Positions 1 to 10,956 of a DNA stretch of 64,000 nt are shown in pieces. Each line of letters begins with the position of its first letter. Position 1 is the stretch's first letter. Origin of the DNA: Liriodendron chinense (lineage: Eukaryota; Streptophyta; Magnoliopsida; Magnoliales; Magnoliaceae); the NCBI GenBank assembly GCA_003013855.2, contig ML058392.1, positions 2,769,529 to 2,833,528 on the forward strand. Direction: 5' to 3'. Made by a program: the position numbers and the translations under genes. The notes under the pieces are model-generated. The model saw nothing but the letters and a program-made list of their open reading frames with translations. It did no database searches and was not told where the DNA came from.

Positions 1-16
1 TCCAGGTCGAGGAATT

Positions 17-520
17 TTGTACAAGAATCATGGGCATGTGAATATATGTGGCTTCTCAGATGCGGATTGGGCAGGTTGCTCTGCAGATAGAAAATCTACG
101 TCTGGGTATTGTACTTTTGTGGGAGAAAACCTGGTGACTTGGAGAAGTAAGAAACAACAAGTTGTCTCCAGGTCAAGTGCAGAGGCAGAGTACAGAGCTA
201 TTGCTCATGGGACTTGCGAGCTACTTTGGTTAAAGTCCATCATGAAAGAGTTAGGTTTATTCTCTGACTCAACCATTCCTCTCTATTGTGACAACCAAGC
301 TGCCATTCATATCGCTTCGGACTCAGTCCTTCATGAGAGGACTAAACATATTGAGGTTGATATCCATTTCGTTCGAGAGAAGATTGCTTCAGGAGAACTT
401 TCCACACCCTTTGTTCGCTCTTCAGATCAGTTGGCAGATATATTTACAAAGGCTCTAAATTCCACTATTCTTCGTGAGATTTCTGGCAAGTTGGGCATGA
501 TGATTCATGCACCAACTTGA
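17..520 (+). pseudogene. Ty1/copia RNase H, 3' end of a retrotransposon polyprotein
   Basis: A 167-residue frame with copia RNase H marks: SDADWAG, DRKSTSGYC, SSAEAEYRA, YCDNQAA, HIEVDIHFVREK, DIFTKAL. It ends in a stop just before the polypurine tract, as in intact copia elements. The frame is open where visible; the rest of the element is upstream of the window. It lies inside what appears to be a Pol epsilon intron, in the sense orientation. Confidence 0.93.
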
Positions 521-527
521 GGGGGAG
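521..527 (+). other. Polypurine tract of the copia element
   Basis: GGGGGAG directly after the RNase H stop codon and directly before TGTTGAAAC. This is the plus-strand priming site before the 3' LTR. Confidence 0.8.
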
Positions 528-707
528 TGTTGAAACAAAAAAAGGTTTTTTATGTTATTTTATATCTTTCTAGGCAGTAAAGTGTAAAAGGCCAATAAGC
601 CTTATTATAATAAAAACATGGAGGATTAGGTTTCTAACCCTAATCTCTCTTCTTCTCTCTCAAATATCGGTCAATAGTAACAACAATTTAGAGGCCTTCT
701 CTCTCTC

Positions 708-710
<3 letters not shown>
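528..710 (+). mobile_element. Copia 3' LTR, right end unclear
   Basis: Starts TGTTGAAAC after the PPT. No second copy lies in the window, so the right border cannot be fixed. The recognisable part runs into a CT-rich stretch and a run of about 30 A (711-740). Confidence 0.55.

Positions 711-740
<30 letters not shown>
711..740 (+). repeat. Poly(A) run, about 30 bp
   Basis: An uninterrupted A run directly after (CT)n and the copia LTR sequence. See findings for its possible origin as an RNA tail. Confidence 0.9.
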
Positions 741-744
<4 letters not shown>

Positions 745-1050
745 ACTTGGAAGCCTCCTGTTGTTTTCTATTGGTTGGTAGTGAGAATTATGAGGGTTTT
801 GCTTAATATGGGAGTTCCTAGTTTTAGAGTTGTAAGGTTTTGGATTAGATGTAAACCACGGCCAATATTTAAGCAACCTATACTCAGTCTTAAGGATTTT
901 AGAGAGCATAGGTAGGGATGATTCCCAGCTGTATGGGAAAGATTTGATAAAAGATTCCTTTTTCTTGTCTTTTAGAGAAAAAAATTTGGAAAATGTTTAT
1001 GATTTGGCAATTTGACATTATCGAGCGTATGGACTCAACAATTACTATCT
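741..1050. other. Intronic sequence without identified gene
   Basis: AT-rich, no coding potential seen. 935-1010 resembles 10565-10665 (agatttgat.., tttcttgtctttt.., agaaaaaaa), so it is probably a diverged dispersed repeat. Confidence 0.5.
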
Positions 1051-1054
1051 TCTA

Positions 1055-1258
1055 GTGTTGTTTTGTTTTGTCCCAAATCAAATAGTTATGGAAATGTGGG
1101 TTGTAACTCCTATCTATCTAATGGGGCTCAAGTCATCTAGTTTGGTGACGGGAGTGTATAAGCAATGTAGCACATTGTACACTTGGGAGCTCTAATATGT
1201 TAAGAGTGCCCCAGCCCTTCTTTTACCATAAATCTCTCCTTGTTAGTCTTGCTAACAT
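1055..1258 (+). mobile_element. First LTR of a tandem non-autonomous LTR element (left part lost)
   Basis: Matches 2187-2440 over most of its length (shared TTGTTTTGTCCC, GGGCTCAAGTCA, GTGTATAAGCAAT, AGCCCTTCTTTTA, TAACA end). It is followed immediately by a primer-binding site. The left border is not clear. Confidence 0.7.
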
Positions 1259-1270
1259 GGTATTAGAGCA
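1259..1270 (+). other. Primer-binding site, initiator tRNA-Met type
   Basis: TGGTATTAGAGC directly after the LTR end TAACA; one mismatch to the usual TGGTATCAGAGC. Confidence 0.75.
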
Positions 1271-2175
1271 AGTTAGATCAATGCTTATACAGTCTTTATT
1301 CTTTTCTTCATTTTCATCCATTTGATTGACATATGCGACCATTGGAAATATCTCCTTGATCAAGCACTTTTTCAGCATCCTTGATTTCGCCTTTGTCACA
1401 CCCCTCATTCTCATCTTGATTAGTCTTCATATTGCTACTGTTAGCAAGAAACTTGTCGCCTTTAAACATGGTCAATTGTCATTGTTGGAGAAGCTTGTTT
1501 TTGTGGTGGATTGCGTTCCAAGTGGGAGCTGCTATCCATTGCCAATGTTGACAACGTTTTGGTTGTTTTTCATGATGCTTCGCTTCTTCACTATTGAGGA
1601 GTTTAGGGTGGTCTTGGTTGTGCTAGATGAAATGCCGAAGGAGGTGGAGATGTGGGTTGTGCCTAACTATTTGATAAAATGCTTGCAAAGGGAGATGTGG
1701 TGGTTTGGACTGCTTTAGTTAATGGGTGATTGAAATTGGTCATTTTCTATTATTTCAATCTATTTCATTGAGTTCTTTGATTCATATGGAATCAAGTTTC
1801 GGTGATGTGGCTCAAGGCATGCAAAATGTTTGATGAAATTATCAACCCGACATGACGTGGAGGGTTTAAACTGATACATGGAGATTTTCTTTTCCATTGA
1901 TCTTCTCTTCATTTAGTAGGGTCCTATTATTTCCGGTGATTGTAGTTCACCTGTTGTGCATTTTTTACTTGTGTCTTTGTATGCCATTGTTTTGGTGTGG
2001 CTGTGGTTTGCACGTTGTGTAGTATTGCATTGAGAGGATTTTCCATGTGAATAATGGTACTTTGACTTGACGATTGTTGAGTTAGGTTATTGTCTACTAT
2101 TTGAGGAGAACAACCCATGGATATCTGAAGCTTGATATAAAAAACAAGCCGATATTGGATCTCACCATGTTGACT
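1271..2175 (+). mobile_element. Internal domain of tandem LTR element, unit 1
   Basis: About 0.9 kb between PBS and PPT. No gag or pol similarity visible, and the open frames are short. Blocks recur in unit 2 (2452-3100): gattgac..cattggaaat.., gctactgtt.., ccaagtgggagc.., gaggagtttagg, gaaatgcc..aaggag. The element is therefore a TRIM/LARD-like non-autonomous retrotransposon. Confidence 0.65.
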
Positions 2176-2186
2176 TTGAGGGGGAG
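2176..2186 (+). other. Polypurine tract of tandem LTR element
   Basis: TTGAGGGGGAG directly before the LTR start TGTTCATT. Confidence 0.75.
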
Positions 2187-2440
2187 TGTTCATTATACAA
2201 ACTAAAAAATTCCTACGTTGTATCTCGTGGTGTTGTTTTTATTGTTTTGTCCCATGCCGAATAGTTTTGAGAATGTCGGTTGTATGCCCCTACTATATAA
2301 ATGGGCTCAAGTCAATAATCCAGTGAAGAGAGTGTATAAGCAATATTGCAACTTGTAAATCTAGGAGTTCTAATGTAGTGAGAGTTCCCTAGCCCTTCTT
2401 TTAATATAAATATGTCTCATTCCTTTTAGTTTTGTTAACA
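2187..2440 (+). mobile_element. Complete middle LTR (254 bp) of tandem element
   Basis: Begins TGTTCATTATAC after a PPT and ends GTTAACA before a PBS (TAGTATCAGAG, 2441-2451). It therefore serves as the 3' LTR of unit 1 and the 5' LTR of unit 2. Contains a TATA-like ctatataaatggg near 2292. Confidence 0.75.
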
Positions 2441-3360
2441 TAGTATCAGAGTTGGTTAGATCCCGTTGATTTTGTGTATTTGTTCTCTATTCTTCCTCTT
2501 TGTTTCATCCATTTGATTGATCTGTGGGGACATTGGAAACATATCAATGATCCATTGCTTCTTCAACATCCTCAATTTTGCTGCACACTCCATTTTACTG
2601 CACACTCCATGTTTCCAATGTGGGGATATTGGAAACATATCAATGATCCATTGCTTCTTCAACATCCTCAATTTTACTGCACACTCCATTCTCATACCGA
2701 TTTGCCTTAGACTGCTACTGTTGATACGAAGCTTGTTATCTTTTGAAACATGGTCAGCCGTCATCTATGAAGAAGATCATCTTCTTAGTGGATTGCAGTC
2801 CAAGTGGGAGCCACTACTCACTGCCATTTTGACACCTTTTTCGTCATTTTTTGTTGCTCTTTGCTTCTTCACCATCACCATTTGCTGGAGGTGTGGATGG
2901 CTTTGTGGAACACCCATTGAGGAGTTTAGGCACGTCTAGATTTTACTGATTGAAATGCCAAAGGAGATAGGGATGTTGGTTGTGTGCAAAATTGCTTGAT
3001 GAAATGCTTACAAAAGATGATGTAGTGGTTTGGATTGCTTTGGTTAATGGATGATCGAAATTGGTCATTTCTTTGATTTCAATCAATTTGATAAAGTTCC
3101 TTGATTCATATGTAATGGAGTTTTAATGATTTGGTTCAACACTCATAAATTGTTTTACAAAATGTGGTGAAGAAGCTACAATGAGGAGCCTGGTGGATGG
3201 AAGATATGGGGTGGCTGAAAATGATTGGGTTATCAAGCTTGCATCATATAGAGATGGCTCGTTTATGTTGCAGGCCATCTCTTGGTCACAAGGTTTCTAC
3301 AGTAGTTGTATGTGCTTCAAATTAGGAGATGGTTTCGAAATGAGATTATGGAAGGATCCT
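2441..3360 (+). mobile_element. Internal domain of tandem LTR element, unit 2 (right end not found)
   Basis: Starts with a PBS-like TAGTATCAGAG. Homologous to unit 1 up to about 3060. No third LTR was recognised, so the array is truncated on the right, somewhere past 3100. Confidence 0.55.
2526..2698 (+). repeat. Tandem duplication, unit about 98 bp, inside unit 2
   Basis: The block ggggacattggaaacatat..cttcaacatcctcaatttt..actccatt occurs at about 2526-2605 and again at about 2624-2690, nearly identical. It is absent as a duplication from unit 1. Confidence 0.85.
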
Positions 3361-3477
3361 TAGTGCTCAGCCCATCTGTTGTGTGAGGAATTCCAAGAGC
3401 TATTTGCCATAGCATTAGTCATGGACGGGAAGATGGTTTATCACGAAATCTCCCAACTGCTATCGTACTTAACGACA

Positions 3478-3755
3478 AGGTGTAAATCCTCTCTAGAGTT
3501 CCTGAAACTCTAACTATCAAAGTGTTTCGATTACCTTCGGAACGTAATTCATATGTGGGGACCTTGATCTAGGCTATCCGTGGAATCGTAGTCTTTCCCT
3601 ACCCTTCCACCGAGTGTACGTTGTCTCCTAGTTACTAATGTACCAGACCACAGGGTGCAAACCCTTTCTAGAGTTCCTGAACCTCTAACTATCAAAGTGG
3701 TTCGATTACCTTCGGAACGTATTGTATACATGGGAACCTTGATCTAGGTTATCCG
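3478..3755. repeat. Degenerate tandem repeat, two copies, period about 174 bp
   Basis: The segment ctctagagttcctgaa..ctctaactatcaaagtg..ttcgattaccttcggaacgta..ccttgatctagg is present near 3490-3575 and 3665-3750. No coding sense was found. Confidence 0.8.
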
Positions 3756-4049
3756 AGTAAATCTTGGATATTCAACTCCCACAGAAGTGCTAATTTAGAA
3801 ACCGAAACACCAATACGAGCGGGAGGCACGTGACGCTATTTCAAACCATTTGTAACCAAAGGGTTCAGGGAATCTTTTAATTTCGTATACGCACCTACCG
3901 GATGAACCCATTTTAAGAACTGGGAGCTAGTTGAAGTTGTTAGAGGGACGTCGTTGTCCAAATCAATAGATGTATTATGTGCTGTGAGGTTGAGGATTGA
4001 TGGAATATCTTCTTACTCACTGTATCATAACGGTATGGTCAGTCACATC

Positions 4050-4911
4050 CAGTGTTCGAAATTTCGGTATCGCTGCAAGTTTCGCTAGCCGGGGATATGG
4101 AAACAATATCGATAACGCCGATAATATCGTTGATAACCGGAAATGCGGGGAAAATGGGAAAAATGGTAGAAGCTTTTAGTAAAACCTCAGGAGATGCTAA
4201 AATACACATATTTGCATATTTAGGAATACAAAAATTGCAAAAAGCATGCATACATAATAGGTTTTTATTTAATGGGGGCCTAAAAGAATGTGCTGTTTTA
4301 AGTAATCAGTTCAACCATCTCATCCATCCCATCTATCCATCCAATCTCTAACCTTCCATCCAAACATCCATTGATATTTCTGAATATCGACAACACACGA
4401 TATTTCCCAACAAATCATTGACAACCGAAAAAGAAACGAAAGATTGTGGTCTCGATATCGTCATGTTGTGATAATGATAATATCGCGATATTATCAATAT
4501 TATCGTTGACAAATTGAACGTTGCATACAACCATGCACCCATAAAAATATGAAATGAGAATTTTTCAATATACAATTTTTTTGGCGATATCAATACATTG
4601 GCGATATTATTGAAATATTGCAGATACATTGACAATACAAGCAACACTTGGAATTTACACGGTTGAAAATATTGGTGATACACCGGCGGTATCAATGCAT
4701 TAGCAATACAAGCAATGCCTGGAATTTACATAGTTGAAAATATTGACTATATCGATACATTGGCGATATTTAGTGATACATCGTTGAATCCTAGAATTTT
4801 TTATACTATCAGTGTTATTGGTATCGCTACCAGTGTTATCGGTATCGTTGAGCTATAAATAGAGATAACGTCGGGGATATTTCGATAATATCAGAGATAA
4901 TTCAAACATTG
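4050..4911. mobile_element. hAT-type MITE, family B, 862 bp, with perfect 8-bp TSD
   Basis: Ends CAGTGTTCGAA... / ...TTCAAACATTG are inverted repeats. Flanks are identical: GTCACATC at 4042-4049 and 4912-4919. An 8-bp duplication with CAGTG-type ends is the hAT hallmark. The interior is rich in cgatat motifs and has no transposase. Part of the left half matches (reverse complement) the right halves at 24100-24450 and 56420-56740, and the left end of the hAT transposase relic at 49839. Confidence 0.92.
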
Positions 4912-4919
4912 GTCACATC

Positions 4920-5440
4920 ATGGGTATGTTTGGGAGATGGCTAACCGTTCCCCATAAGAAATATCATTATACCCCGCACATCGAACTTTCTTTATCCTCT
5001 TAGAAAACTCCTTTCCGCGGGTATCACGTCCCATACGGTTCATCTAACCATCCTACAACGATCTGATATGCTCCCGACCATCTTCAAATCTCCAAAGAAC
5101 TCCCTATACTAAACTATGTTGAAACCTTTAAGATGTGACACTAACTTCTTCATACCCCTAATTCAAAATTTTCGGAGAGCTCAAGTGCGAGGATAAGTCA
5201 AAAGACCATAAGTAACTACTTCGTACACATTATCCATTTCTAGTCACAAAATTTAACGCTTATCGCACATCGTATCGGAAGTGGGGAGACTTCGTACTCC
5301 GCATTCGATGTATCGCACATCGCATTCGATGTGTGATGAATCTAAAAATTAGTTCCCACGTGAACCAACGTGGTTTAATCTACTAATTATTATTTAAAAT
5401 TGTTTTAAAGTATATAAACCACGTTGGTTTACGTTGGATT
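4920..5440. repeat. Unannotated stretch with a short inverted repeat
   Basis: No gene seen. 5363-5378 (aaccaacgtggttta) and about 5415-5430 (taaaccacgttggttt) form a hairpin with arms of about 15 bp and a loop of about 35 nt. 5270-5335 repeats tcgcacatcg/attcgatgt. Confidence 0.6.
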
Positions 5441-5443
5441 CCA

Positions 5444-5757
5444 TAAGATTAATGGTTTTAATAGAAACTAGAGAGAAGAAAAGGGAAAGATGCGAAAATG
5501 GAAGGAAAGGTGAAGAAAAGGAGAGAGGAGGTACGACTGTTCACTTGCAAGTTGCAAGCCTCCTCACATTTTTCCATCTTATGTTATTAGGGCTAGATTC
5601 ATTATAGCTAAAATTACAAAATTTCGCTCCTTGCTCAAGGACTAACTAGAACACACTTATATGGGCCCAAATTCGGGCCTAAACTAAATGCAATACACAA
5701 ACCAAAGCCCAAAGGGGCCCAAGGCCCAAAACATGTGAACCCACAATACTTTTAACA
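5444..5757 (-). mobile_element. 3' LTR of decayed copia element 2
   Basis: Read on the minus strand it begins TGTTAAAAGTATTGTGGG after a PPT (plus-strand ctccccctc at 5758-5767). The same LTR family recurs on the plus strand at 63011-63295 (shared TTAAAAGTATTGTGGG, ggcccctttggg, tttaggccc, aattttgtaattt, ccttttcttcacctttt). The outer border near 5444 is inferred from that comparison. Confidence 0.75.
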
Positions 5758-6517
5758 CTCCCCCTCAAGCTGGAGCATAGATATCATACACGTCTAGCTT
5801 GGATAAAACTTTTTAAGAATTGAGACCTTCCAAGAGCTTTTGTGAATAGATCTGCAACCTGATCATGGGAGGAGATATGCAGAGTGCAAATTTCCTTCTG
5901 AGAGACCTTATCTCAATTGAAGTGACAATCGACTTCTATATGCTTTGTTCTCTCATGGAACATTGAATTGTTGATAATGTGGATAGTAGCTTGATTGTCA
6001 CAATGTAGATGCAGAGGCATTGGACCTTGGACAATAAACCCCAATTATTCAAGGAGGGATATAAGCCGAATAAGCTTGCAATTGGTGTGGGCCATTGATC
6101 AATATTTTGCCTCAACACTTGACCTGGCAACCACATTCTGCTTCTTACTTTTCCAATTAATCATGTTTTTGCCAAGGAAGGTACAATGAGTCAATAACAT
6201 GTAGTTGACCGCCTGCCATATCTCGACCCTGCATAATCTACTTCAGACTAACCAACTGTCTGGGGATGGCCATGAGACCTATACAAAATACCTTTCCAAG
6301 GTGTACCCTTCAAGTACCTAGGAATTCTTATGACTGCTGCTAAATATGGGGCTCTTGGAGTTTGTATAAATTGACTAACGACATTAACAAAGAAGGCAAT
6401 ATCAAGTCTTGTAACAGTCAGATAGATGAGCTTACCGACAAGTCTTCATACATGCTAAGGTCTGCCAATACCTCTTCTTCTTTAGGCTAAAGTTTGGGTT
6501 GAGAATCCATTGGTGTA

Positions 6518-6823
6518 TCAGCCAGCTTGACACCTAGCATATTTCTCTTCCAGTAAGTCACAGACATATTTTCTCTTACATAAATTTATTTCAGCTTCAG
6601 ATCTAGCCACTTCAATGCCCAAAAAATATCGAAAAATACCAAGATCTTTGTTTTGAAATTGAGATTGAAGATACAACTTCATCTTCTCAATACCTTCCAA
6701 GTTATCACCTGTCACTATAATATCATCCACATACACAACAAGGATAATATAACTAAATGTTGTATGCTTTAAGAATATCGAGTTATCTATTGAACTCCTC
6801 TTCAGCCAATACAATGCCACCAC
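6518..6823 (-). pseudogene. Copia element 2, reverse transcriptase fragment
   Basis: A 101-residue open piece with the RT catalytic motif YVDDII and the downstream LGIFRYFLGIEVARS block. Downstream RNase H coding is out of frame. Confidence 0.85.
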
Positions 6824-7019
6824 ACCACTGAAGTTCTCAAACCAGGCTCGTGGTGACTACTTCAATCCATGTGTAGACTTCTTTAAGTTGCACACTTTCG
6901 ATGTCTCCCCCAAGCAACATATCCACCAGGTTGCTCCATATAAACTTTTTCGTGCAATTTTCCTGGTAGAAATGCATTCTTAAGATCTAGTTGCAAGAGG
7001 GCCCAATCACAATTTGCAG

Positions 7020-7020
<1 letters not shown>

Positions 7021-7089
<69 letters not shown>

Positions 7090-7125
7090 CAAACCGAATT
7101 ATATATATATATATATATATATATA
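7021..7125. repeat. (TA)n microsatellites, two blocks
   Basis: (TA)n at about 7021-7085 and 7100-7125. Each block is followed by the same 15-mer aaatcaaaccgaatt (7085-7099 and 7126-7140), so the tract expanded as a compound unit inside the copia RT. Confidence 0.9.
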
Positions 7126-8644
7126 AAATCAAACCGAATTGAGCTTGGCCATTGGGGAAAATGTATCTAGATAATCTACTCCATAAACTTGAGTCTATCC
7201 CTTGGCAACCAGCCTAGCTTTGTAACGATCAATTGATCCGTTAGGAAGAAATTTTACCGTGTAAACCCACCTACACTTAACTGGTGTCTTACCCGATGGT
7301 CAATCAATTAGTTCCCACATATTATTGAAATACATGGCAGTCATCTCCTCATCCATAGCCCTTTTTCAATTTTCATCCAACAATATCTTGAATGGACTTT
7401 GGAATAGAGACAGTAGATGCAAGAGCAAGCTTTTGATAATTTGTGGACAAGTGGTCAAAAGTAACAAAATTGGAGATTGGATGATAGACACACGAACACT
7501 TACCTTTATGAATTGCAATGGGGTGATCATTGCCATCCTTTGTAGACTTAGAAATCGAGAGAACCTCATTAGGTGCAGAAGCCGATGTTGTCGATTGAGA
7601 GGGAATAGTCTGTGATAGTTGGTCTTTTCTTCTTTTTCTATAATATGTCTTCATGAAATCCTTCTAGGATGGTAGTTCCTCAACATCAAAATTTGGTGGG
7701 AAGACATTTGGTAAAGGAACCTCTATAGGCACCACTTCTACAACACATCCAATTTGACCATAGAATGGGACATCTTCAAGGAAGATAGCATCAGTTGACA
7801 CAAAGTGCTTTTTAAGAGAAGGACAATAGCACCAATAACCTTTTTATGTACGAAAATATAATAGAAAAATATACATTTCACAGAACGTGGTGCAAGTTTA
7901 TCTTTTGAGCAAACTTGGGCAAATTGACAAAACAAGTACAACCAAACACTCTGGGGGAAACTGAAAAAACTAGCCGATTAGGAAATAATAATGAGAACGG
8001 TGTTTGCCATCTAAATCTGATGAGGATATCCTATTTATGAAATGACATGCAGTAAGAAATGCATCGCTCCAATAAAATTGTGGAGCATTCATTTCTAACA
8101 ACAAAGCATGAGTAACCTCAATTAGATGTCGATTCTTACGCCCAACCACCCCATTCTAACCTCAACAAAGCAGATGAAGTCTGATGGATAATACCATGAC
8201 TTTGTAGATGCTTCTGAAAATTCTAAGAAACAAATTCCAAAGGATTATCAGATCTAAACATACACAAATTGCACCAAACTGAGTTTTTATTTCATTATGA
8301 AAATTTTGAAATATATAAAAAAATTCTGACCTATGTTTCATGATATATAACCACGTCATCCTGGAAAAATCATCAATAAAGAGAACAAAATACTTAAAAC
8401 CTAATAAGTTAGAAACACGAGCTGGTCCTCACACATCACAATGAACTAATTTAAAAGGAACATCACTCCTAGTATCGACCCTATACGGAAAATGAGATCT
8501 ATGATGTTTACTTAGCCGGCACGTTTCACATTTTAAATTGAGAATCTTCAGAAAAGATGGAACAAGTTTGTAATTTCTAGAGAGATGGATGACCTAGACG
8601 ACGCTGCCACTGAATTGCTGGACTCTCATGAAACATGACAACAC

Positions 8645-9271
8645 CTATAAATTCCCACTCCAAATAATGCACACCATTCCTCTCACGACCTCCACCAATT
8701 GTCCTTCCTCGTCTTGAGGTCTTGAAAAACACAGTAGGAAGGAAAGACTGAGACAATAATTCAGTGACCTTGTTAGGTTACTAACAGATAAAAGTCTAAA
8801 AGGGAATTTGGGGGCATACAAGACAAAAGACAAAGATACAAATGCATTTTGCTGAGCAGTACGCAATCCATAAATAGTGGATGAGGTGCCATCCACTAAA
8901 GTAACAGATTTATTTGATGAGATATGATCAAGGGAAGAAAAAGAGCTCTGATTACAAGAAATATGATCTGATGCCGCGAAGTCGATGGCTGAGGGAGAGG
9001 AAAGAGATGACAAGAGGCACACTTTACCTGTCTGAGCCAAAGTGGCTTTAGAGATGGAATGAACATTATTGGATATAGAGTCATTAGATGAGAGAAACAA
9101 TGCATATTCTTCTCGTGATAGTGTGACACTAATTTGATTGCCACCAACATTTGACGGAGTAGACGAGGTATGTCTCCCATCGGCAGAAACATCTTCCATC
9201 ACAAAAGCCTGACTAGCTCCCAACAGAAGTCCACAACATGATTTGACAGCCCAAAATGAGTGCACGTGCAA
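8645..9271 (-). pseudogene. Copia element 2, gag/protease region
   Basis: Open for 208 residues. Contains SREEYALFLSS (gag end) and AIDFAASDHIS, where intact copia proteases have a DSGAS(D/N)H motif, so the catalytic Asp/Ser/Gly context is altered. Followed by the hydrophobic VLYAPKFPFRLLSVS block typical after the protease. Confidence 0.8.
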
Positions 9272-10091
9272 TCTCCTCTACCACCACGACCACCTCTATG
9301 GCTCTACCTCCCTCTTGTAATCTACCACCTCTATCACCACGATACATACCATGGATTGTTCGACCTTCACGGCCTCCACACGCACCAGTGAAAGCAGATG
9401 AAGATGCCAACACAACTTTATCAAACACATTAGCATGAGCACTATCCGAGTCATTTGCAAGAGAGACTCTCTGAAGTCTAGCATAGACCTCCACAACTGG
9501 GGGAATTTATACACCACTTAGAATCTGATCTTTAGTAGATTGATATTCTTTTAGCAAACTAGATAAAAGCTTCACTACTTTCGTATTCTCCAATTGCTTC
9601 TTTATAAGAAATAACATTAGAAGTAATAGAATGATATATCGAGAGTTTTTCATACATTGTAGTAAGTTTAGCAAAATACTCCTTAAGAGGTTTGTCTCCC
9701 TTTTGAAACGAGAAAATTTCCTCATACAACTGATAGACTTGTGAGATGTTCTACTATGAGGAATGCGTCTTTCTCATGGTATCCCAAAGATCTTTCGTAG
9801 TGTTCAAAAACACCGAATTAGAGCTAACCTCAGGTTCCATACTATTCCATAACCACGATCTAATGTGGGCACCATCACGCATCCACTGTTTGAATTTAGG
9901 ATCAGATTCCCCCCGTTTAGATTTTACAAGTAATGGATCCTTTTCCCAAGCCACGACGAAAACTTCAACTGATTTAGCCAATGGAGATAATTCCTTCCAT
10001 TCAGTTTCATGGAGGTTATGGACGCATTAAACAAAGGTTCAAACACCTCTCCCAATTATGAGGAACCACTAGCTGCATTTTTCGGCTCCAT

Positions 10092-10956
10092 AACAGGCTA
10101 GGGACTGATTTACTTCAATTTAGAATGACAAGTGCTGATCTATAAACAGGTCCAAGCACAACTATCCCTTGCAACAGTACCACATAAAAATTTCCAGCCC
10201 CTTATCAACTAGAACACCTATTAATAACATCCACACAACTTAATGGATACTCAAACATATCAACTAGTGTTTGCTTAACTAAAGAAAAACACCTTAAGCA
10301 TCACCTTAACAGGACAATAAGCAAGCCTTCATCTTCAAGTTGAGTCTCCAACGCTCCCTATTTGTGAGTGATTCCATTTACTTGACGGAAACTGCAGAAA
10401 ACATCTTGCACAAACGCAACGAGAACCTCCTTTCTCTTAAGTTTCGATCAACCCACTAGGGTTTTGGGGACCTCCAAGCTAGATCCAAATATTAGGGATT
10501 TGAAAAAGAGAGGTCCATGGCCCAAATATTAGCATAGGGTTAGTCTTTGGTTTTGCAAAGAGCATTTAAACAGCACATTAACAACCACATGGGGAAGATT
10601 TGATTAAAAAAATGCTCTTTCTTGTCTTTTCTAGAAAAAAAAGTATGAAATGTCTTCGATTTGGGGTTATCAATTCCTAGTTACTTGAGTTGATGAATAC
10701 TTCTATCATTGAATCCATGTATCACCTGCTGGCTGCTGTTGAATCCGGTATGTTTAACTACCGTTTGATTGCTGGAAATGTGCACAAATGCTGGAGAATC
10801 TAGAGGCACATTTCGTGGTGGAGCTTTGTTTGGGACCATAGATCATAGTTCATGTATAGTTGGTTTCTTAGCAGTTGGAAATAGCCATTTTTTGGCTGTT
10901 TTATTATGGATTCACTCTGAATTACGTATTTGTGGTGGGAAATCATTGAGAGCATT
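10092..10956. other. Intronic sequence, copia leader remnants and unknown
   Basis: No gene recognised. 10092-10400 could be the untranslated leader of copia element 2, but no PBS was found. 10565-10665 resembles 935-1010. Confidence 0.4.

Larger units (their letters stand above)
5768..10091 (-). pseudogene. Decayed Ty1/copia polyprotein (gag-protease-integrase-RT-RNase H)
   Basis: Order on the minus strand: gag (about 10091-9213; start MEPKNAASG, UBN2-like KFKQWMRDGAH.. RSWLWNSM), protease (near 8970, ASDHIS, with the usual catalytic DSG changed to DFA), gag-pre-integrase and integrase (about 8600-7740; FVLFIDDFSRMTWLY, PRSVKCIF), RT (about 7340-6520; LQLDLKNAF, VVYVDDIIV, YFLGIEVARS) and RNase H (about 6200-5770; FHERTKHIEVDCHF). 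Many stops and shifts. (TA)n tracts split the RT at 7021-7125. No 5' LTR was found right of 10091. Not functional. Confidence 0.85.

Noticed and set aside
709..909. Minus-strand frame ending in poly-Phe
   Set aside because: Produced by the poly(A) run; no similarity to any protein.
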